Below are positions 62,947 to 64,000 of a stretch of 64,000 bases of DNA, in pieces; position 1 is the stretch's first letter; every line of letters starts with the position of its first letter. Both the position numbers and the translations under genes were made by a program. The stretch comes from Zobellia laminariae (GTDB taxonomy: Bacteria; Bacteroidota; Bacteroidia; Flavobacteriales; Flavobacteriaceae). The stretch lies in NCBI RefSeq assembly GCF_009725995.1, contig NZ_RCNS01000002.1, positions 124,001 through 188,000 on the forward strand, written 5' to 3'. The notes beneath the pieces were generated by a model that did not search any database, was not told the DNA's origin, and was given only the letters and a program-made list of their open reading frames with translations.

Positions 62947-64000
62947 TTATGCAACTTCGGCTTCCGGGTTTTCTTTTCTATTTTTCATCCAGAAATAGAG
63001 TAAGGTGAAAAGTACGATTAGAATTCCGGGAAATATGGTCATGGTCAATAATGTTGCTTGCCCAGATACTAAATCTAATTCATCACCGGTAAAACCTTCT
63101 GCGGCAGCTTTTGCTTTATCGGCATCAATCCATCCACCAATTATCGGTTGGAATATAGAACTAGAGAACATACCTACAGCACCAACAATAGAAAGACCTA
63201 ATGCACCACTTTTAGGAATTTTATCGGCAACGAAACCAATCATGTTAGGCCAGAAATAAGCAACACCCAAGGCAAAGAAGATAGCGGCAACATAAGCCAT
63301 AGCTCCTGTTTGAGTACTGAATAAGTAGATACCTAATGTAGCAAGTACGGCAGAACCTAAAAGAACGCCGGTTTGGTTAAATCTCTTTACCATATCTCCC
63401 CCAAAGAATCTAGCCACCGCCATTAAACCTGCTGTTAATGCAAGGATAATCATAGGGTTGGCTCCACTTTTAGATAAAATAAGACCCACCCATTGGTTTG
63501 GACCAAATTCTGAAATTGCAGTCAGCGCCATACATACGAGCATGAATATAAAGAGCGGGGAAAACATAGCTTTGAAGTTTCCGCCTATTGTGGCAGCTTC
63601 TTCTACTTTAGCTTTAGGCCATGATTGTCCAAAGAACAAATAGGCATAGACAAGTGTTGGTATAAGAATTAACCAAATTTGACTCTCCCAACTAAATGAC
63701 AAATCGGTCATAAAACCTGAGACAAGACTACCAATGGCAATACCACCGGGAAACCACATATGAAAACGATTCAACATTGTACTCATCTTGTTTCCTTGAT
63801 ATGCATCTGCAATCATAGGGTTACAAGCTGCTTCAGTACAACCGTTACCTAGGCCAATTAAAAGTGTTGAGACTAGAAGGCCAATGTAACTACCTGAATA
63901 GATGGTTAAGATTATACCTACAGCGTGCGCAAAGAAAGCGAATTGCATAATGGCTTTACCACCTACCTTATGGTAGATTAATCCACCCACAACCATAGAC
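62947..64000 (-). CDS. MFS sugar transporter, 5' end outside the window
   Basis: At least 350 residues of an MFS carrier with about 10 visible helices; the frame stays open to the window edge, so the N-terminal helices are missing. The segment LIGLGNGCTEAACNPMIADAY is typical of FucP-type sugar:H+ symporters and their relatives. It lies upstream of susC on the same strand, but a strong terminator separates them. It probably imports a monosaccharide such as xylose, arabinose or fucose; the substrate is not readable. Confidence 0.85.
   Translation of the reverse strand, partial: SMVVGGLIYHKVGGKAIMQFAFFAHAVGIILTIYSGSYIGLLVSTLLIGLGNGCTEAACNPMIADAYQGNKMSTMLNRFHMWFPGGIAIGSLVSGFMTDLSFSWESQIWLILIPTLVYAYLFFGQSWPKAKVEEAATIGGNFKAMFSPLFIFMLVCMALTAISEFGPNQWVGLILSKSGANPMIILALTAGLMAVARFFGGDMVKRFNQTGVLLGSAVLATLGIYLFSTQTGAMAYVAAIFFALGVAYFWPNMIGFVADKIPKSGALGLSIVGAVGMFSSSIFQPIIGGWIDADKAKAAAEGFTGDELDLVSGQATLLTMTIFPGILIVLFTLLYFWMKNRKENPEAEVA

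Noticed and set aside
1..64000. CRISPR arrays, tRNA, rRNA, phage or insertion-sequence genes
   Set aside because: Looked for on both strands; no regular spacer repeats, cloverleaf patterns or transposase or integrase proteins are present.

Overview
The window looks like chromosomal DNA of a marine polysaccharide-degrading flavobacterium. I infer this from the AT-rich sequence, the SusC/SusD pair, two giant hybrid two-component regulators, promoter boxes of the TAnnTTTG type, and the mix of sulfatases and glycoside hydrolases. One of these is a GH117-type 3,6-anhydro-galactosidase, an enzyme family of agar and porphyran breakdown. A Zobellia- or Maribacter-like genus would fit, but I cannot prove the species from the sequence alone. 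I found no rRNA, tRNA, CRISPR array, transposase or phage genes.

Layout. 0-4.5 kb: small secreted proteins, a SYLF-domain protein, a CPA1 Na+/H+ antiporter and an MtfA-like metallopeptidase. 4.6-6.3 kb: a membrane TPR/LuxR-type regulator. 6.5-9.6 kb: a red-algal galactan pair (sulfatase + GH117). 10-17.6 kb: a GH28-like beta-helix enzyme divergent from a five-gene operon (Nramp-like carrier lacking the metal motifs, an epimerase-like protein lacking the catalytic Lys, a DapA-like lyase, a Gfo/Idh/MocA oxidoreductase and an unrecognised lipoprotein). 17.7-20 kb: a DUF4442 protein and an iduronate-sulfatase-like sulfatase. 20.3-31.3 kb: a hybrid two-component regulator (HTCS) followed by a compact four-gene operon of Tat-exported and cytochrome-c proteins of planctomycete type (NHL, PSCyt1-DUF1549-DUF1553, DUF1501, and a multidomain membrane cytochrome).

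31.3-41 kb: a LacI regulator divergent from xylB-xylA-fsa, with palindromic operator candidates over the predicted promoter, then a small secreted protein and a second HTCS. 41-43 kb: a low-GC patch of small hypothetical genes, with one frameshifted gene and an odd palindrome-rich spacer. 43-44.5 kb: an NmrA-type oxidoreductase divergent from a one-Cys HxlR regulator, with a clear HxlR-like operator. 44.6-49.2 kb: an AraC regulator divergent from an RraA-like aldolase, enolase-superfamily dehydratase, SMP-30 lactonase and SDR dehydrogenase, which together look like a complete non-phosphorylative sugar-acid pathway. 49.3-50.5 kb: a lone ECF sigma factor and a GNAT acetyltransferase. 50.8-64 kb: a xylan locus (GH10, GPH-type symporter, cytoplasmic GH43), convergent with an ASPIC/UnbV FG-GAP lipoprotein, SusD, SusC and an MFS carrier cut by the window end.

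How they work together (inference): GH10 cuts xylan outside the cytoplasm, the SusCD pair and GPH carrier bring oligosaccharides inward, GH43 releases xylose in the cytoplasm, and XylA, XylB and Fsa feed the products into central metabolism. The second HTCS and the LacI protein are the likely xylose/xylan switches. The sulfatases, GH117, GH28-like enzyme and the two unusual operons point to additional, probably sulfated or acidic, algal glycans.
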